Below are positions 9,641 to 20,289 of a DNA stretch of 62,314 nt, piece by piece. Both the position numbers and the translations under genes were made by a program. The notes under the pieces are model-generated. The model was not told where the DNA came from and made no database searches. It was given only the letters and a program-made list of their open reading frames with translations. The stretch comes from Clostridiales bacterium. GTDB taxonomy: Bacteria > Bacillota > Clostridia > Clostridiales > Clostridiaceae. Position 1 is the stretch's first letter, and each line of letters starts with the position of its first letter. Where the stretch lies: NCBI GenBank assembly GCA_012519845.1, contig JAAYPK010000011.1, positions 1-62,314 on the forward strand, in the 5' to 3' direction.

Positions 9641-9770
9641 TATCATCACTCCTTTTTATTAATATACTAAGCAATTTACTTCAAATAAATAACATATATT
9701 GCTTTAAAGTTTGCAAAAATTGCTATATACTATTTTAATGAAGATAAATATTTTAAAGGAGTTGGATTTA

Positions 9771-10607
9771 ATGGATATATATGAAAATAAGGGCTACTTA
9801 AATAGCGAATTTAAATTATTTCATCTCTGTGATACTAATCTTACTTCCTTTAATTTTCATTATCATGAATTCGATAAAATAATTATTTTCCTAAAAGGTG
9901 ATGTAACTTACATGATTGAAGGGAAAAACTATAAATTAAAACCTTATGATATTGTTATTGTTAACCATAACCATATTCATAAACCTAATATTAATTTTAA
10001 TATTCCCTATGAAAGAATAATTATTTATGTATCACCTAATTTTATTAAAGCATATAAAACTGACAACTATGATCTGTCCCTTTGTTTTCAAAAAGCAAAA
10101 GCAGAACATTCTAATGTTCTGCGAATTAATTCCTTAGCTACAAGTAAATTATTTGAAATAACTAATAAGCTAGAAGATTCTTTAATAAAAAAATCTTATG
10201 CTTACGAGCTATATAATAAAATTCTTTTTCTTGAATTTATGATAAACCTTAATAAAGCTGCAATAAACAATGAGCTTGAATATATTAAAACTAAGTACAA
10301 TAAAAAAGTTAATACTATTATTGAGTATATTAATTCTAATTTAGATAATGATCTATCTTTAGATTCATTATCTAAAAAATTCTTTATAAGTAAATATCAT
10401 ATGATAAGACAATTTAAAGCTGAAACTGGAGTAACTCTAGGAAAGTTTATAAATAACAAACGTCTGCTATTAGCTAGAGATTTAATATTAGAGGATCTGC
10501 CATTAACAGAAGTTTGTTATAAATGCGGTTTTAAAGATTACTCTACATTCTCAAGAAGATTTAAAGAAATGTTTCATGTTTCTCCAAGCAAATTTAAATT
10601 TGATTAA
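9771..10607 (+). CDS. AraC-family transcriptional regulator
   Basis: The 278-residue protein has an N-terminal cupin-like ligand domain (FHYHEFDKIIIFLKG, then HNHIHKPN) and a C-terminal AraC double helix-turn-helix from about residue 180. That part includes LSLDSLSKKFFISKYHMIR and the family tail CGFKDYSTFSRRFKEMFHVSPSKF. The start is the ATG at 9771, 9 bases after AAAGGAG; a longer reading from TTG 9711 lacks a ribosome site. It is divergent from the DapF-family gene across about 130 bases and its 3' end meets the esterase gene, so either neighbour could be its target. Ligand unknown. Confidence 0.9.
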   Translation: MDIYENKGYLNSEFKLFHLCDTNLTSFNFHYHEFDKIIIFLKGDVTYMIEGKNYKLKPYDIVIVNHNHIHKPNINFNIPYERIIIYVSPNFIKAYKTDNYDLSLCFQKAKAEHSNVLRINSLATSKLFEITNKLEDSLIKKSYAYELYNKILFLEFMINLNKAAINNELEYIKTKYNKKVNTIIEYINSNLDNDLSLDSLSKKFFISKYHMIRQFKAETGVTLGKFINNKRLLLARDLILEDLPLTEVCYKCGFKDYSTFSRRFKEMFHVSPSKFKFD

Positions 10608-10609
10608 TA

Positions 10610-11383
10610 TTATACAAAAATATCTATTGCTTTTTTAATTGCTTTATCCCAAAAACCCCATTCATGCTCACCATGCCATTCATCATAAATTAATGGAATA
10701 TTAAGCTTGATAATTTCTTCTTTAAATTTCATATTCATATTATAAAGAAAATCTTCTTTACCTATATATTGTAATATTTTTGGCTTTTTCTCCATGGGAG
10801 CGATGTTCTTCTTTGCCAAGAATAACAATTCATCCATTCCCTCAGGCTCTGTTGTTCCAAAAACATCTTCCATAATCTTTGTAATGTCCTTTCTTGATTC
10901 CTCGAATGCATTCTCTATTAATTTATTAATTATAACAGCTCCTGACAGACTAGCCATACCTGCAAATTTTTCTGGATATGTAAATCCTATTTTTAAAGCT
11001 CCATACCCTCCCATAGATACCCCTGCAATAAATGTATCTTCTGGCTTTTTTGATATTGGAAACCACCTTTTCATAAGTATTGGTAGCTCTTCAGCAATAA
11101 ATGTAAAATACTTTTTACCATGGATTGAATCTGAGTAGAAGCTATGCCCAGCAGTAGGCATAACAATTGCTATGTTTTTCTCTAATGCATATCTTTCAAT
11201 AGAAGTATACCTTCCCCACCCACTAGAGTTATCTCCCATTCCATGAAGTAAATACAAAACCTTATACTCTAATTTTTCATTTTCATCTAATGGAAATTGC
11301 CACTTTGCCTCTGGCAAAATCACCTTTACATCAGTATCATATCCTAATACTGAAGAAAAAAAATTACAACTCATTAATGCCAT
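10610..11383 (-). CDS. esterase-D/tributyrin esterase family hydrolase
   Basis: This 257-residue alpha/beta hydrolase belongs to the esterase D/EstA family. It shows YLLHGMGDNSSGWGRYTSIE near the N-terminus, the nucleophile elbow GVSMGGYGAL, a later Asp region and the catalytic His in WHGEHEWGFW. Members cleave short acyl esters, S-formylglutathione or O-acetyl groups on sugars. The start is the ATG at 11383, placed after AGGAGGAGATTAT; nine upstream residues in the same frame are untranslated leader. It is cytosolic (no signal peptide). It converges on the AraC gene with a 2-base gap and no terminator between. Confidence 0.87.
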   Translation of the reverse strand: MALMSCNFFSSVLGYDTDVKVILPEAKWQFPLDENEKLEYKVLYLLHGMGDNSSGWGRYTSIERYALEKNIAIVMPTAGHSFYSDSIHGKKYFTFIAEELPILMKRWFPISKKPEDTFIAGVSMGGYGALKIGFTYPEKFAGMASLSGAVIINKLIENAFEESRKDITKIMEDVFGTTEPEGMDELLFLAKKNIAPMEKKPKILQYIGKEDFLYNMNMKFKEEIIKLNIPLIYDEWHGEHEWGFWDKAIKKAIDIFV

Positions 11384-11481
11384 ATAATCTCCTCCTAATT
11401 CAATTAACAAATATTTATTTATACTTTTAAATTAATAATCTACCAATTAGAAGTTAAAATAATTTTTTAAAGAATAAAAAA

Positions 11482-11513
11482 TAGCTGTTACTTCCAGTTA
11501 AAAGTAACAGCTT
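11482..11513 (-). terminator. ilvC terminator
   Basis: TAAGCTGTTACTT and AAGTAACAGCTA form a 12-bp stem with an 8-base loop, followed on the minus strand by a T-rich run, just after the ilvC stop. Confidence 0.88.
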
Positions 11514-11526
11514 AAAATAACTTTGA

Positions 11527-12621
<1,095 letters not shown>

Positions 12622-12819
12622 TTACTTTATGCTTTACTTATAAGAATACACTAGTTTTGTAATTAATTCAAGTAAATATAGTAAATAACTGAATTGTTAT
12701 TATTGCTTATAGTAAATGATTTCATAGGTAAATTTATTATAAATTTGTTATTTTTTTTGCTAATTCTTCTATATTTTTTATGATATTTTTAAATATTGAT
12801 ATGATATTTTTGCAGTCTA

Positions 12820-14973
12820 TCAACAATCTTGTTCTTTCCATAATTTGTAATAGTGTTCCTGTTTATTTATTAATTCTTCATGATTCCCAGATTCAATTAC
12901 CTTGCCATCTTCAATAACATAAATTGTATCACAATTTTTTATTGAACTTAGTCTATGTGCTATTATGATAGTTGTTATATCCTTAGTAAATTCTTTCACA
13001 GTTTTTTCTATAGCTTTTTCAGTTATTGAGTCTAAATTAGATGTTGCTTCATCCATTATAAGAATATCTGGCTTTTTTAGTAGTGCCCTTGCAATAGCAA
13101 GTCTTTGCCTTTGTCCACCAGATAGATTCATTGCTTTTTCAGCTAGAATATTATCATATCCCTTTGGGAAACTCATAATTAAGTCATGAATATATACTTT
13201 TTTACATATATTCACCATTTCCTCTTCTGTTACATTTTTATTTCCAATTAAAAGATTTTCCTTTATTGTTCCAGAAAAGAAATAAGAATCTTGGGAAATA
13301 TATGCTATTCTATCTCTTAACTCCTTAATAGCAATATCATTTATATCATAAGAATTGATTTTTATTTGCCCATTTTCAATTTCATAAAATTTCATTAGTA
13401 TTTTAACTAAAGTAGTTTTGCCAGAGCCGCTTGAGCCAACTAAAGCTACCTTTTCTTTATTTTTTATTTTTAAACTAAAATCTTTAAGTATTATTCTTCT
13501 ACAACCGTATCTAAAAGTAATATTATTAATTTCAATATCTCCTGATAATGAAGATATTTCTTTGCCTATATTTTGATTTTCTATTTCTAAATCTAATATT
13601 TGTCCTAATCTATCTGCTGCAACCAATGCACTTTGTATTTGTGATTGTAAGTTAATAACTCTTTCAATAGGTTCAATAAAATATACTAAAAGTGCATTAA
13701 AACTAATAAAAGTTCCTACTGTTAAATTACCCTGCAAAGTTAAATAAGCTCCAATCCATAAAATAACAATTCCAAATATAGCTTTTACAATACCTTTTAA
13801 CATTTCCTGTAAATTAATAATAAATTCATTTGAAAAGGTTGATTGCACAAAATCCATAAACTTATCTTTTAACTTTCCAATCACTTCGTCTTCAGCATTA
13901 AAGGATTTTATTACTTCCATTCCTTCTATGGTTTCCACTGAATAAGATGTTACTTTCGAATAATTTTCCATCTCATTTTTATTGTTTTCTTCAATTTTAG
14001 ATTTAAATGCAGCCACTAAAACTAAATAAATTATTATAGGAATAAAGCAGAAATAAAACATTGTTGAACTTTGCATATATAATATTATTCCGCCAACTAC
14101 TGCCATTATAGTATCCATCATAACTGTTACTGCAGTTGTACTTATTGCCTCTCTTATTTTTATTCCATCGTTAAATCTAGAAATTATACTTCCTACATCT
14201 CTAGTTTCAAAAAATTCTATTGGCAATTTAACAATATGATTATAATATCCTAATAACAATTTAATATCGATATTTTTAGCCATAAACATCAAAAGCAATC
14301 TTCTTAGAAATTCTGTAATAGCCTTAAAAAAGGCCAATATAATCATAGTAATAGATATGTAAATTAGTTTATTATATAGGTTATTTGGGATTATATCATC
14401 TATTAAAAACTTATAATATAAGCTTCCACAAATACCAAATATGGTGATTAACAGTGAAACGAAAAATGTACCTATTATTAATGGTTTTTGAAGTCTAATT
14501 ATATCCCAAAATCTTTTATATCCATTCGTTTTATTCCCTTTTTCAAAAGAATTATTTGGAACCAATATAATTAACTTTCCACTCCATATTTTATAAAACT
14601 CTTCAAAAGTATACTTTAAAATTCCTCTACCTGTATCTGCAACTACAACACCTTCATTATTCACCTCATATAAAACCACATAATGGTTCATCCCATCCTC
14701 ATATACTACATGTGCAATAGCTGGCTTTGGAAATTCTTTTTTTATAACTTCTTTATTCTTTGCATTTACTGCTTTTGCACTCATATTTAATTTCTTTGTT
14801 GCATTCATTATTCCATAGATAGTTGTCCCATTTATATCTGTTTTCATTAATTCTCTAAGTTTTGCTATTGATGCTTTGTACCCATAATATTTTAATACAG
14901 TAGCAAGACAAGCCGGTCCACAATCATTTTTATCTAATTGTTTTACATAAGGATATTTTTTAAAAAAATTCAT
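12820..14973 (-). CDS. peptidase-containing ABC exporter (C39, PCAT) of the RiPP locus
   Basis: This 717-residue bacteriocin-type exporter starts with an N-terminal C39 cysteine peptidase (about 1-135). Its catalytic set is intact: Gln12, Cys18 in NDCGPAC, His97 in GMNHYVV and Asp113 in ADTGRG. Six membrane helices follow (about 155-430), then an NBD with GSSGSGKTT, LSGGQRQR, ILIMDEAT and the His switch IAHRLS. PCATs remove the leader of a peptide precursor, usually after a double-glycine-like site, and export the product. It is the last gene of the cluster, 39 bases after a radical SAM gene. No separate immunity gene was seen. Confidence 0.95.
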   Translation of the reverse strand: MNFFKKYPYVKQLDKNDCGPACLATVLKYYGYKASIAKLRELMKTDINGTTIYGIMNATKKLNMSAKAVNAKNKEVIKKEFPKPAIAHVVYEDGMNHYVVLYEVNNEGVVVADTGRGILKYTFEEFYKIWSGKLIILVPNNSFEKGNKTNGYKRFWDIIRLQKPLIIGTFFVSLLITIFGICGSLYYKFLIDDIIPNNLYNKLIYISITMIILAFFKAITEFLRRLLLMFMAKNIDIKLLLGYYNHIVKLPIEFFETRDVGSIISRFNDGIKIREAISTTAVTVMMDTIMAVVGGIILYMQSSTMFYFCFIPIIIYLVLVAAFKSKIEENNKNEMENYSKVTSYSVETIEGMEVIKSFNAEDEVIGKLKDKFMDFVQSTFSNEFIINLQEMLKGIVKAIFGIVILWIGAYLTLQGNLTVGTFISFNALLVYFIEPIERVINLQSQIQSALVAADRLGQILDLEIENQNIGKEISSLSGDIEINNITFRYGCRRIILKDFSLKIKNKEKVALVGSSGSGKTTLVKILMKFYEIENGQIKINSYDINDIAIKELRDRIAYISQDSYFFSGTIKENLLIGNKNVTEEEMVNICKKVYIHDLIMSFPKGYDNILAEKAMNLSGGQRQRLAIARALLKKPDILIMDEATSNLDSITEKAIEKTVKEFTKDITTIIIAHRLSSIKNCDTIYVIEDGKVIESGNHEELINKQEHYYKLWKEQDC

Positions 14974-15012
14974 ATTATATCACCTAAATTATATATTTCT
15001 TCTTTAAGATTA

Positions 15013-16785
15013 TCATTTTTTTAAAGTTGCCATCAAAATACTGGATACATCTTTATGAAATTCTTCAAGTGGTAACCACATACTTTCTTCCTTCCTCATA
15101 TCTCTTATTTTTAATTTCTCTCCATCAAATTCTTCAACTATTAAATATCCATAATAATACTTAAATCTATTTATATATGCAATGGCAGGATAATTTATAT
15201 CTTTATATTTACTAAAATCATCTACCTTTACCACATTAATTTTCTCATCATATTTCTTTAATACTCCAAATAAATCATTAGGATCAACTCCATATTTTCC
15301 TCTTTGAACCTTTTCCATTAATATTTTATATGGAAAATGTATATCTTTACTTTTTAAATAATAATTTATTGCCCACAAACTAGTATCTAACAAAGTATTG
15401 TCTACTCTAAAATTTTTAAAATATTTATATGCTTCATAATAATCTTTTTTTAATTTTTCAGTAAATGCTATGCTTAATTGTATTAATTTTAACTTTAATT
15501 CACATATTCTTAAGTTAGGTTCATATATACTGCCACTAGATAAACGTGCTTTTACTAAACATTCTCCTCCACAAATATATGCCCCCCAACAATTCTTACA
15601 GTGATCATTACAATTAACATTAACCTTTTTAAATTTTTCTTGTTTTTCTTTATCGATACCCTCTTGTATTCTCCCAATTTTAAAATATTCATCCCCATTA
15701 GCAACACTACATGAATAAATATCACCATTATCATCAACACATATTGTTCCTTTTCCTGCACCACATCTTTCAACATGTAATTTTCCTTTGTTTAAAGCTT
15801 TAAATATGTACTTACCAAAAGTGTCTGAACCTCTTAATAAAGTTAAAACATAGTCATAATCTTTTTTATCAATATGCTTAAAGATGTTGTCCACTAATTT
15901 CTTATAATGAGTAAACAAATTATCAATATCAATTTTATAAAATGATATATCTGAAGATAAATCATAATTACGTACAAATTGCATGCTTATAGAATCAGCC
16001 AAAGGAAATTCATTATATAAATAATCAAAAACCTCATCAACTTCTTCATTATTATGAGTTATTGTAACTGCTATTCCAAAAGGCCTATTTATTAATTTAG
16101 CTCCTTTTGCTATACTATCGTAAGCATTTTCTCCATTTTTTAATAGACGATTAGATGAATGTTCCTTATTACCATCTAAACTAATTCCTAATAATATAGT
16201 TGAAGATTTATTTAAGTATTCTAACATTTCATCATTTAATAATGTTGCATTAGTAGGAAACATTATTTTTATCTCTTTTCCAATCTCACTGCTTTTTAAG
16301 GCACAATATTCATCTAACTCTTTAATAAAGTCATATTTTAGTAATGGTTCTCCTGATCCGGCAATATCAATTTGATATTTAACTGCATTTTTTCCATAAT
16401 CACTTACAAGAAAATCCACTGCTTTTTTAGCAGTTTCAATATCTATACCCTTCTTTGGTAAATATTCTTCTCCATCTTGTGCAAAGCAATACTTACAGGC
16501 TAAATTACAAGTTCTAGAAGGATGCATACATAGTATATATACAAAATATTCTTTAGATATATTATTTATATCTTCATTTGTAATTTCTTTTGATTTTAAG
16601 ATTATTTTTTCATACTTATCATATTCTTCTGATTGTTTTTTTATTATATTTAATAGTTCATCTCTTTTTAATGAATATTCTCCTTCTTCTAAATCTATTT
16701 CATTATTAAGAATAATACTGTTATTTATATCCTTTATATATAATATTTTGTTATTCAATTCAGTAAATATTTTTACCGTAAACAT
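15013..16785 (-). CDS. radical SAM/SPASM peptide maturase with C-terminal inactive C39-like domain
   Basis: The 590 residues comprise an N-terminal extension (1-80), a radical SAM domain with the cluster motif C93xxxC97xxC100 (TCNLACKYCF), a SPASM region (about 345-440) with multiple Cys such as CGAGKGTICV, CNDHCKNCWG and CGGEC, and an unusual tail (about 459-590). The tail lines up with the C39 peptidase of the neighbouring exporter, including PAIA at 533-536. The catalytic positions read Thr468 for Cys, Gly546 for His and Asp562 for Asp, with nearly identical spacing (78 and 16 versus 79 and 16). I infer an inactive leader-binding module. From memory it resembles clostridial Cys-rich peptide maturases (CcpM-like). 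Confidence 0.9.
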   Translation of the reverse strand: MFTVKIFTELNNKILYIKDINNSIILNNEIDLEEGEYSLKRDELLNIIKKQSEEYDKYEKIILKSKEITNEDINNISKEYFVYILCMHPSRTCNLACKYCFAQDGEEYLPKKGIDIETAKKAVDFLVSDYGKNAVKYQIDIAGSGEPLLKYDFIKELDEYCALKSSEIGKEIKIMFPTNATLLNDEMLEYLNKSSTILLGISLDGNKEHSSNRLLKNGENAYDSIAKGAKLINRPFGIAVTITHNNEEVDEVFDYLYNEFPLADSISMQFVRNYDLSSDISFYKIDIDNLFTHYKKLVDNIFKHIDKKDYDYVLTLLRGSDTFGKYIFKALNKGKLHVERCGAGKGTICVDDNGDIYSCSVANGDEYFKIGRIQEGIDKEKQEKFKKVNVNCNDHCKNCWGAYICGGECLVKARLSSGSIYEPNLRICELKLKLIQLSIAFTEKLKKDYYEAYKYFKNFRVDNTLLDTSLWAINYYLKSKDIHFPYKILMEKVQRGKYGVDPNDLFGVLKKYDEKINVVKVDDFSKYKDINYPAIAYINRFKYYYGYLIVEEFDGEKLKIRDMRKEESMWLPLEEFHKDVSSILMATLKK

Positions 16786-16814
16786 AATCCCACCTACTCT
16801 TGAATAAATTAATA

Positions 16815-17876
16815 CTAATTATTATTACGTTTATAAAATATCAAGGGACAAAATGGATCTGCTTTCTTATAATCATTGTACATAGCATAAGATATACATT
16901 TTGCTCCACCATTACAAGTTCTATTAAATCTGCATTTTTCACAACCTAAACTAATATCTTTTTTTCTTAAATCATTCATTATTTCATTATTAAAATATAC
17001 ATCACTTAAATTATCCTCTAAAACATTTCCACACTTTATTGGCATTCTTCTACAAGGCAATATATTACCCATTTCATCTATTACAATAGCTGAATCTCCT
17101 GCTGAACATCCATAAATAGACTTTTTAGTAACTATAAAATGTAATGACCTATTCATTAATATTTCTGTATTGCAATCTTTGTCTACAAGTGCTTTATCTT
17201 GCTCCTCTTTCATTATCATAAAGTATTCAATACACTCTTCTGGAGATAAACATTGTTCCTTTATATTTTCCCCATTTCCAATTGGTACTAATCTATCTGA
17301 TCCTAGTCTAGTTACATTATGTTCTTTACAATACTCGGCAACTAATGGAAATTCTTTGTAATTCATTTTACTTGCAGTAAATGAAACAATGGTTGGAATT
17401 TTATGCTTATTTAATATATCAATTGCTTTGAATGTTTTCTCAAAGTTTCCTTCTCCTCTAATCATATCATGAGTATCTTTACTTCCTTCAACACTAACTT
17501 GTACATCATTAACTTCAAATTTCACTAATTTTTCAGCTATTTCATCTGTTATAAAGCTTCCATTAGTAAGTATTCCATAAGAAAAATACTTTCTATTCTC
17601 ATAAAATAATTCTAATATATCCATGAAATCCTTTCTTACAAAAGGTTCTCCTCCAGTAATATTTATTATTCCTCTTTCATTTATACCTTTACTTGTATTA
17701 TATTTTTGTAGCAATTCTTTATATTGTTCAATAATGTCTTTAATGTTATTAAAAGTTAATGGTTCATTCCCATATTCATTATGATAGCAATGTTTACAAT
17801 GTTGATTACACTTTCCCGTAATATGTAATTGTAATAATAAATTATTCTTATTATTGCATATAATTGGTTCTTTCAT
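16815..17876 (-). CDS. radical SAM/SPASM peptide maturase, paralogue B
   Basis: This 353-residue enzyme binds its SAM cluster with C23xxxC27xxC30 (KCNQHCKHCYH) and has the SAM-binding TGGEPF motif. The C-terminal SPASM domain includes LPCRRMPIKCG, GCEKCRF, TCNGGAKC and a terminal FCPLIFYKR. It is a close copy of the next gene upstream: same length, colinear, and identical over long blocks such as LLLQLHITGKCNQHCKHCYH. SPASM radical SAM enzymes install thioether or carbon-carbon crosslinks in RiPP precursors. The nearby 46-residue Cys-containing peptide is the evident substrate. AGGAGA precedes the ATG; 29 bases separate it from the 590-residue maturase. Confidence 0.92.
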   Translation of the reverse strand: MKEPIICNNKNNLLLQLHITGKCNQHCKHCYHNEYGNEPLTFNNIKDIIEQYKELLQKYNTSKGINERGIINITGGEPFVRKDFMDILELFYENRKYFSYGILTNGSFITDEIAEKLVKFEVNDVQVSVEGSKDTHDMIRGEGNFEKTFKAIDILNKHKIPTIVSFTASKMNYKEFPLVAEYCKEHNVTRLGSDRLVPIGNGENIKEQCLSPEECIEYFMIMKEEQDKALVDKDCNTEILMNRSLHFIVTKKSIYGCSAGDSAIVIDEMGNILPCRRMPIKCGNVLEDNLSDVYFNNEIMNDLRKKDISLGCEKCRFNRTCNGGAKCISYAMYNDYKKADPFCPLIFYKRNNN

Positions 17877-17894
17877 AACAATTGTCTCCTAAAA

Positions 17895-18956
17895 TTAGTT
17901 TTTATTTCTCTTATAAAAAATTAAAGGACAAAATGGATCTGCTGTTGAATAGTCCTTATTTATTCCATAGGCTATACACTTTGCTCCACCATTACATGTT
18001 TTTCTAAACCTACATGCCTCACATTCCTTAGGAATTGTCCTTTTTCTTATACTATTCATAATATCATTATTGAAGTAAATATCACTTAAATTATCCTTTA
18101 ATACATTCCCACATTTTATTGGCATTCTTCTACAAGGTAATATATTGCCAAATTCGTCTATTGAAATTGCTGAGTCAGCTGCTGAACATCTTTGAGGGTT
18201 TTCTTTAGACACAATAAATTGCAAAGATTCCTTCATTGATATTTCTGTTCCTGAATTTTTAGATAAAAGTAAATCTTTTTCTTTTTTCATTAATTGAAAG
18301 TATTCCATACATTCTGCTGCAGATAAACATTGTTCCTCAATTTTTTTCCCATTACCAATTGGAACTAATCTTTCTGACCATAACACTTTAACACCATGTT
18401 TTTCACAATGCCTTGCAACCTTTGGGAAATCCTTATAGTTTAATTTACTTGCAGTAAAAGAAACTACAGTTTGAATATTATGTTTGTTTAATATATCAAT
18501 AGCTTTGAAGGTTCTTACAAAATTCCCTTTTCCTCTAATCATGTCATGAGTTTCCTCATCTCCATCAATACTAACTTGTACACAGTTTACTTTTAATTTT
18601 AATAATTTATCTGCTATTTCATCAGTAATAAAGCTTCCATTAGTAAGAATTTGATAAGAAAAATACTCTCTATTTTCATATAATAATTCTAAAATATCCA
18701 TAAAGTCTTTTCTTACAAAAGGCTCTCCTCCAGTAATAGTAAGTTCACCTTTTTCATTAATTCCTTTATTTTTATTGTATTTATGTATTAACTCTTTAAA
18801 CTGCTCAATAATATTCTTTATATCATCAAAAGTCATAGGCTCATTTTCATAATTTGTATGATAACAATGTTTGCAATGCTGATTACATTTCCCTGTTATA
18901 TGTAGCTGTAATAAAAGCCCTGACTTGTTTTCATCACATGTTATTATTTCCCCCAT
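17895..18956 (-). CDS. radical SAM/SPASM peptide maturase, paralogue A
   Basis: The 353 residues carry the cluster motif C24xxxC28xxC31, TGGEPFVRKDFMDILEL, and a SPASM domain with LPCRRMPIKCG, ECEACRF and TCNGGAKC. The start is the ATG at 18956 after AGGAGG; a reading extended to 19106 adds 50 hydrophobic residues and lacks a ribosome site, so it is rejected. It is the tandem paralogue of the gene 18 bases downstream, with most substitutions in residues after the N-terminal radical SAM core (for example NVTRLGSDR versus GVKVLWSER). The two may act on different positions of the same core or form a heteromer; that is inference. Confidence 0.92.
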   Translation of the reverse strand: MGEIITCDENKSGLLLQLHITGKCNQHCKHCYHTNYENEPMTFDDIKNIIEQFKELIHKYNKNKGINEKGELTITGGEPFVRKDFMDILELLYENREYFSYQILTNGSFITDEIADKLLKLKVNCVQVSIDGDEETHDMIRGKGNFVRTFKAIDILNKHNIQTVVSFTASKLNYKDFPKVARHCEKHGVKVLWSERLVPIGNGKKIEEQCLSAAECMEYFQLMKKEKDLLLSKNSGTEISMKESLQFIVSKENPQRCSAADSAISIDEFGNILPCRRMPIKCGNVLKDNLSDIYFNNDIMNSIRKRTIPKECEACRFRKTCNGGAKCIAYGINKDYSTADPFCPLIFYKRNKN

Positions 18957-18990
18957 ATATTTGCCTCCTACTTCTACTATAAATAAAAAT

Positions 18991-20187
18991 TCATTTATTA
19001 ATATTATTAATATAACAATACTTATTGCCTTTATATAGTTCATTATTAACTTTATAATTAATTGCAGCGCAAGGATTACATTTATCGCAATACTTACAAC
19101 TAACACATGGCTCTCTTACATCTAAATTACTTTTTCTTAATTTTTTTAAAAACATAGAATTTTCCCAATATTCTATAATACTTGAAGCTTCCTCTTCGTA
19201 ATTAATATGTCTACAAGGCGTAAATTTTCCCTCAACAGATATTGAAAAATTTTTTACTCCTGCCATACAATAATCTTTATAAAGATTATCCTCATTTACA
19301 TAAAATAATAATGACTGATAACAATCTTCAACATTTATTTCTAATTTATCATCTTTATATCCTTTTATAAAATCACCTAGTTTTATAAAATTATCAATTG
19401 TTGGTATTGTGTCCATTCTAAATGATGCATCAGGTTTTGCTGATAAAACACTAATATCCCTAACATTGTATTTTTTTGCAAGCTTAACTAAATTAGTAAA
19501 ATCATCAATATTGCTGTTATGAGCTACCCAATTAATGGTATAATTATTGAAATTACTTTTATTTAGTACATCTAATGCATTAATTGCAAATTTATATCCA
19601 TCTCGAGTTTTTGAATTAATTTCCTCAGTAGAACCATTAAGAGATACAGATATACTATTTATTCCACAATGAATTAATTTACTTAATACTTTTTTATCAA
19701 AATTCCAACCACTTATAGCTATTGATGAAATTATATTATTTTCAGTGCAAAAGGAAATTAATTTAAATAAATTAGGATATGCTAAGGTTTCTCCCCCACT
19801 TAAATTAACATAATTAACACCTATATTACTTGCTTCTTTAATATATTTTTTTGCCACTTCAATATCTATATCCATACCAGAATCTAAAAAGCAGTAGCAT
19901 TGAGGACATCTTAATGGACACCTTGTTGTTAATTCTATATTAAAGGAATTTGGAACCGGAAATGCCAATTCTACTTTTTTTAAAGATCTTTTCATTGCAA
20001 ATAATAATTTTTCTTTATCTTTAAATAGCTTTTCTTTTATTCCTATTTCCTCTAAGAAATTAATATATTCATTTTTATCTCCTGTTTTTAAATAACTTAA
20101 TATATCTTTATAATTTTCCTTTTCTATTTTAAAAAATTCTTCATTTTCTCCTATAAAACTAATTACATTATTAAAAATACTAATCAT
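18991..20187 (-). CDS. radical SAM/SPASM peptide maturase, third type
   Basis: The 398-residue protein has a helical, Lys/Glu-rich N-terminal extension of about 75 residues, then the cluster motif C90xxxC94xxC97 (TTRCPLRCPQCYC), LSGGETLAYP for SAM binding and a Cys-rich SPASM tail (PCVSCKYCDKCNPCAAIN). It is only distantly similar to the other three maturases of the locus. The start is the ATG at 20187, 5 bases after GAGGG. It is the first enzyme gene after the precursor gene, separated by about 100 bases that hold a hairpin. Cytosolic; the modification installed is unknown. Confidence 0.9.
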   Translation of the reverse strand: MISIFNNVISFIGENEEFFKIEKENYKDILSYLKTGDKNEYINFLEEIGIKEKLFKDKEKLLFAMKRSLKKVELAFPVPNSFNIELTTRCPLRCPQCYCFLDSGMDIDIEVAKKYIKEASNIGVNYVNLSGGETLAYPNLFKLISFCTENNIISSIAISGWNFDKKVLSKLIHCGINSISVSLNGSTEEINSKTRDGYKFAINALDVLNKSNFNNYTINWVAHNSNIDDFTNLVKLAKKYNVRDISVLSAKPDASFRMDTIPTIDNFIKLGDFIKGYKDDKLEINVEDCYQSLLFYVNEDNLYKDYCMAGVKNFSISVEGKFTPCRHINYEEEASSIIEYWENSMFLKKLRKSNLDVREPCVSCKYCDKCNPCAAINYKVNNELYKGNKYCYINNINK

Positions 20188-20206
20188 AACATCCCTCATA
20201 AACAAA

Positions 20207-20259
20207 AGGTTATTATAAAATAAAAATAATTCTTCATTAAATTTATCTTATAACAACCT
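20207..20259 (-). terminator. hairpin between precursor gene and first maturase (leaky terminator)
   Basis: AGGTTGTTATAA pairs with TTATAATAACCT across a loop of about 29 bases, followed by TTTTG on the minus strand. Its position after a small precursor gene and before the enzyme genes suggests partial termination giving more precursor mRNA. A related hairpin lies at 20722-20773. Confidence 0.6.
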
Positions 20260-20289
20260 AATAGATACTTTTAATTTAGTTTTAGCTAA

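Noticed and set aside
18957..19106. Extension of the 17895 radical SAM gene by 50 hydrophobic residues
   Set aside because: It overlaps the upstream maturase gene, lacks a ribosome site, and AGGAGG lies just before the ATG at 18956, which also gives the same length as its paralogue.
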